A DNA stretch of 64,000 nt from Cymodocea nodosa. Its lineage: Eukaryota; Streptophyta; Magnoliopsida; Alismatales; Cymodoceaceae. A model generated the notes under the pieces. The model saw nothing but the letters and a program-made list of their open reading frames with translations, was not told the origin of the DNA and ran no database searches. Below are positions 63,159-64,000 of this stretch, piece by piece; within the stretch, counting starts at the first letter, position 1, and every line of letters starts with the position of its first letter. The DNA is taken from assembly GCA_036874045.1 (NCBI GenBank), contig JAZBRI010000004.1:5084001-5148000 (forward strand), in the 5' to 3' direction. The position numbers and the translations under genes were made by a program.

Positions 63159-63599
63159 TTAGTTTATCTGCCCACCTCTTCCAGGATCTATAAGGGGCCT
63201 TACAGGACCCCTTGACTCAACATTCGCAAAGTTGGATGCATCTTCCTGCAAGCGTCGAGTGAACGGGCATTTAAGTAAGAGAACACACTTGAACAAAAAC
63301 AAGGGTAACTAAGAGGAAGCAACAAAGTCAGTATCTATTATCAGATAAAAAAAGAACAAAGTCAGTATCTAAAAAACAAGCAAATAAAAGCTAAAAGGCA
63401 GGTATTCTAAAGGACATGAAAGTTGAAATTTTACAGCATGCTTCGCCCCTTCTTCCTGTTGCTGCTGCGCTTCTTGTTTTTGAGGATTTTCGCAGGAAGG
63501 AGGAGAATCAAAACCCAAGCACCCCATACAACACTTCACAGTAAGTTTCAACCACTGGCATGGGTTGCAGAGAGAGCCACTACACAGAAGGCTAGCCAT
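63159..63599 (-). CDS. Probable small cysteine-rich protein, two exons, unknown function
   Basis: Exon 1 (63599-63435) opens with MASLLCSGSLCNPCQWLKLT and contains VKCCMGCLGFDSPPSC, then a Gln/Glu run. It ends GCT|GTAAAA at phase 0. Exon 2 (63245-63159), after the acceptor CTTGCAG, reads EDASNFANVESRGPV, then RPLIDPGRGGQIN and stop. The product is 83 aa with eight cysteines, all in the first 40 or so residues. It has no evident signal peptide; the CC and CLC-like cysteines could be S-acylated. The conserved-looking Gly/Arg/Pro tail and clean splice phases support a real gene, but I do not recognise the family. The frame is open upstream of the ATG, so an extra 5' exon is possible. Confidence 0.5.
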
Positions 63600-64000
63600 A
63601 CTACCTCCTAGCTCTTGGCCTTGAAGTTTGAAGCTTTTCACCACCCAACTGCATTAATTAGGCAGCTATGGGTATCCATGTGAGGTTATTTTATTACCCT
63701 TGTTTTTTTTGTGATAATAATTACAGTCTCGACATTCAAGAACTCTTCTTTACTTGGAATAAAGGGAACATAGAATTCTCACCAGTTATGATAAAGAAAC
63801 ATCAGAAAGAGGCCACCTACTCCCCTCCTCCCATGAAAGGACAATAACTACGAGACGTCCTTTTCTAGAAATCGTACCAACTCCATTAAATTAAAAGCCT
63901 TGAGAATTGTGTCTGGCTATCCGGTATACTGAGAGATCGGCACATACAAGCACACCTGGCATTACACCGCAGAAATTTTAATGCACTCAAATTCCCTATC
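63600..64000. other. Right edge, no gene recognised
   Basis: This probably holds the promoter or 5' UTR of the small Cys-rich gene, which is on the minus strand. No coding signal is visible. Confidence 0.45.

Noticed and set aside
1..64000. CRISPR arrays, bacterial operons, phage or integron-like systems, rRNA or intact tRNA genes
   Set aside because: None seen; the window is plant nuclear DNA, and tRNA-like box motifs occur only in SINE-like fragments.

Overview
The window is nuclear genomic DNA from a flowering plant. All its genes are plant families: cellulose synthase-interactive protein, somatic-embryogenesis receptor kinase, neprosin-domain protein, UBP1-associated RNA-binding protein, and organelle-targeted proteins with transit peptides. 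Introns are long, AT-rich and full of retrotransposon relics. GC content is bimodal: the intronless genes and first exons are GC-rich, the flanks are AT-rich. This fits a non-grass monocot best, but that is an inference and the species cannot be named from the sequence.

Layout, left to right. 1-1536 (-): 5' part of an organellar tRNA-modification GTPase gene (MnmE/TrmE type), running off the left edge. 2707-20313 (-), with a probable 5' leader out to about 23400: a CSI1/POM2-type gene of seven coding exons and about 2147 residues (ARM repeats plus C2), its introns loaded with LINE and LTR relics. 25204-35353 (-): the mitochondrial MICOS subunit MIC60/mitofilin, 12 coding exons, 643 aa, with a LINE relic and a small complete LTR element in its introns. 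36625-37914 (+): an intronless UBA2-type protein with two RRMs, followed by about 4 kb of T-rich DNA that may hold 3'-UTR introns. 42163-44772 (+): a J-domain co-chaperone with an N-terminal targeting peptide. 45674-48913 (+): a secreted neprosin-domain protein, seven exons. 50900-57359 (-): a SERK/BAK1-type LRR receptor kinase, 11 exons, 629 aa. 60591-62051 (-): an intronless FAD-dependent amine-oxidase-fold protein, probably plastidial. 63159-63599 (-): a probable two-exon gene for a small cysteine-rich protein.

The genes do not form a pathway; they are an ordinary plant gene neighbourhood. Splice junctions were assigned by reading-frame continuity and family conservation, and the joined frames close for every complete multi-exon gene. 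The most notable points are: (1) the conserved N-terminus of the CSI1 homologue has CTG where relatives have the start ATG; (2) a GC-AG intron in MIC60 that the reading frame requires, with a second likely one in the MnmE gene; (3) a 1.4-kb non-autonomous LTR element with a perfect 5-bp target duplication in a MIC60 intron; (4) several relics of one LINE family in both orientations; (5) a degenerate Ty3-type element with an 85-bp internal tandem repeat in the presumed 5' leader intron of the CSI1 gene. No novel multi-gene system was found.
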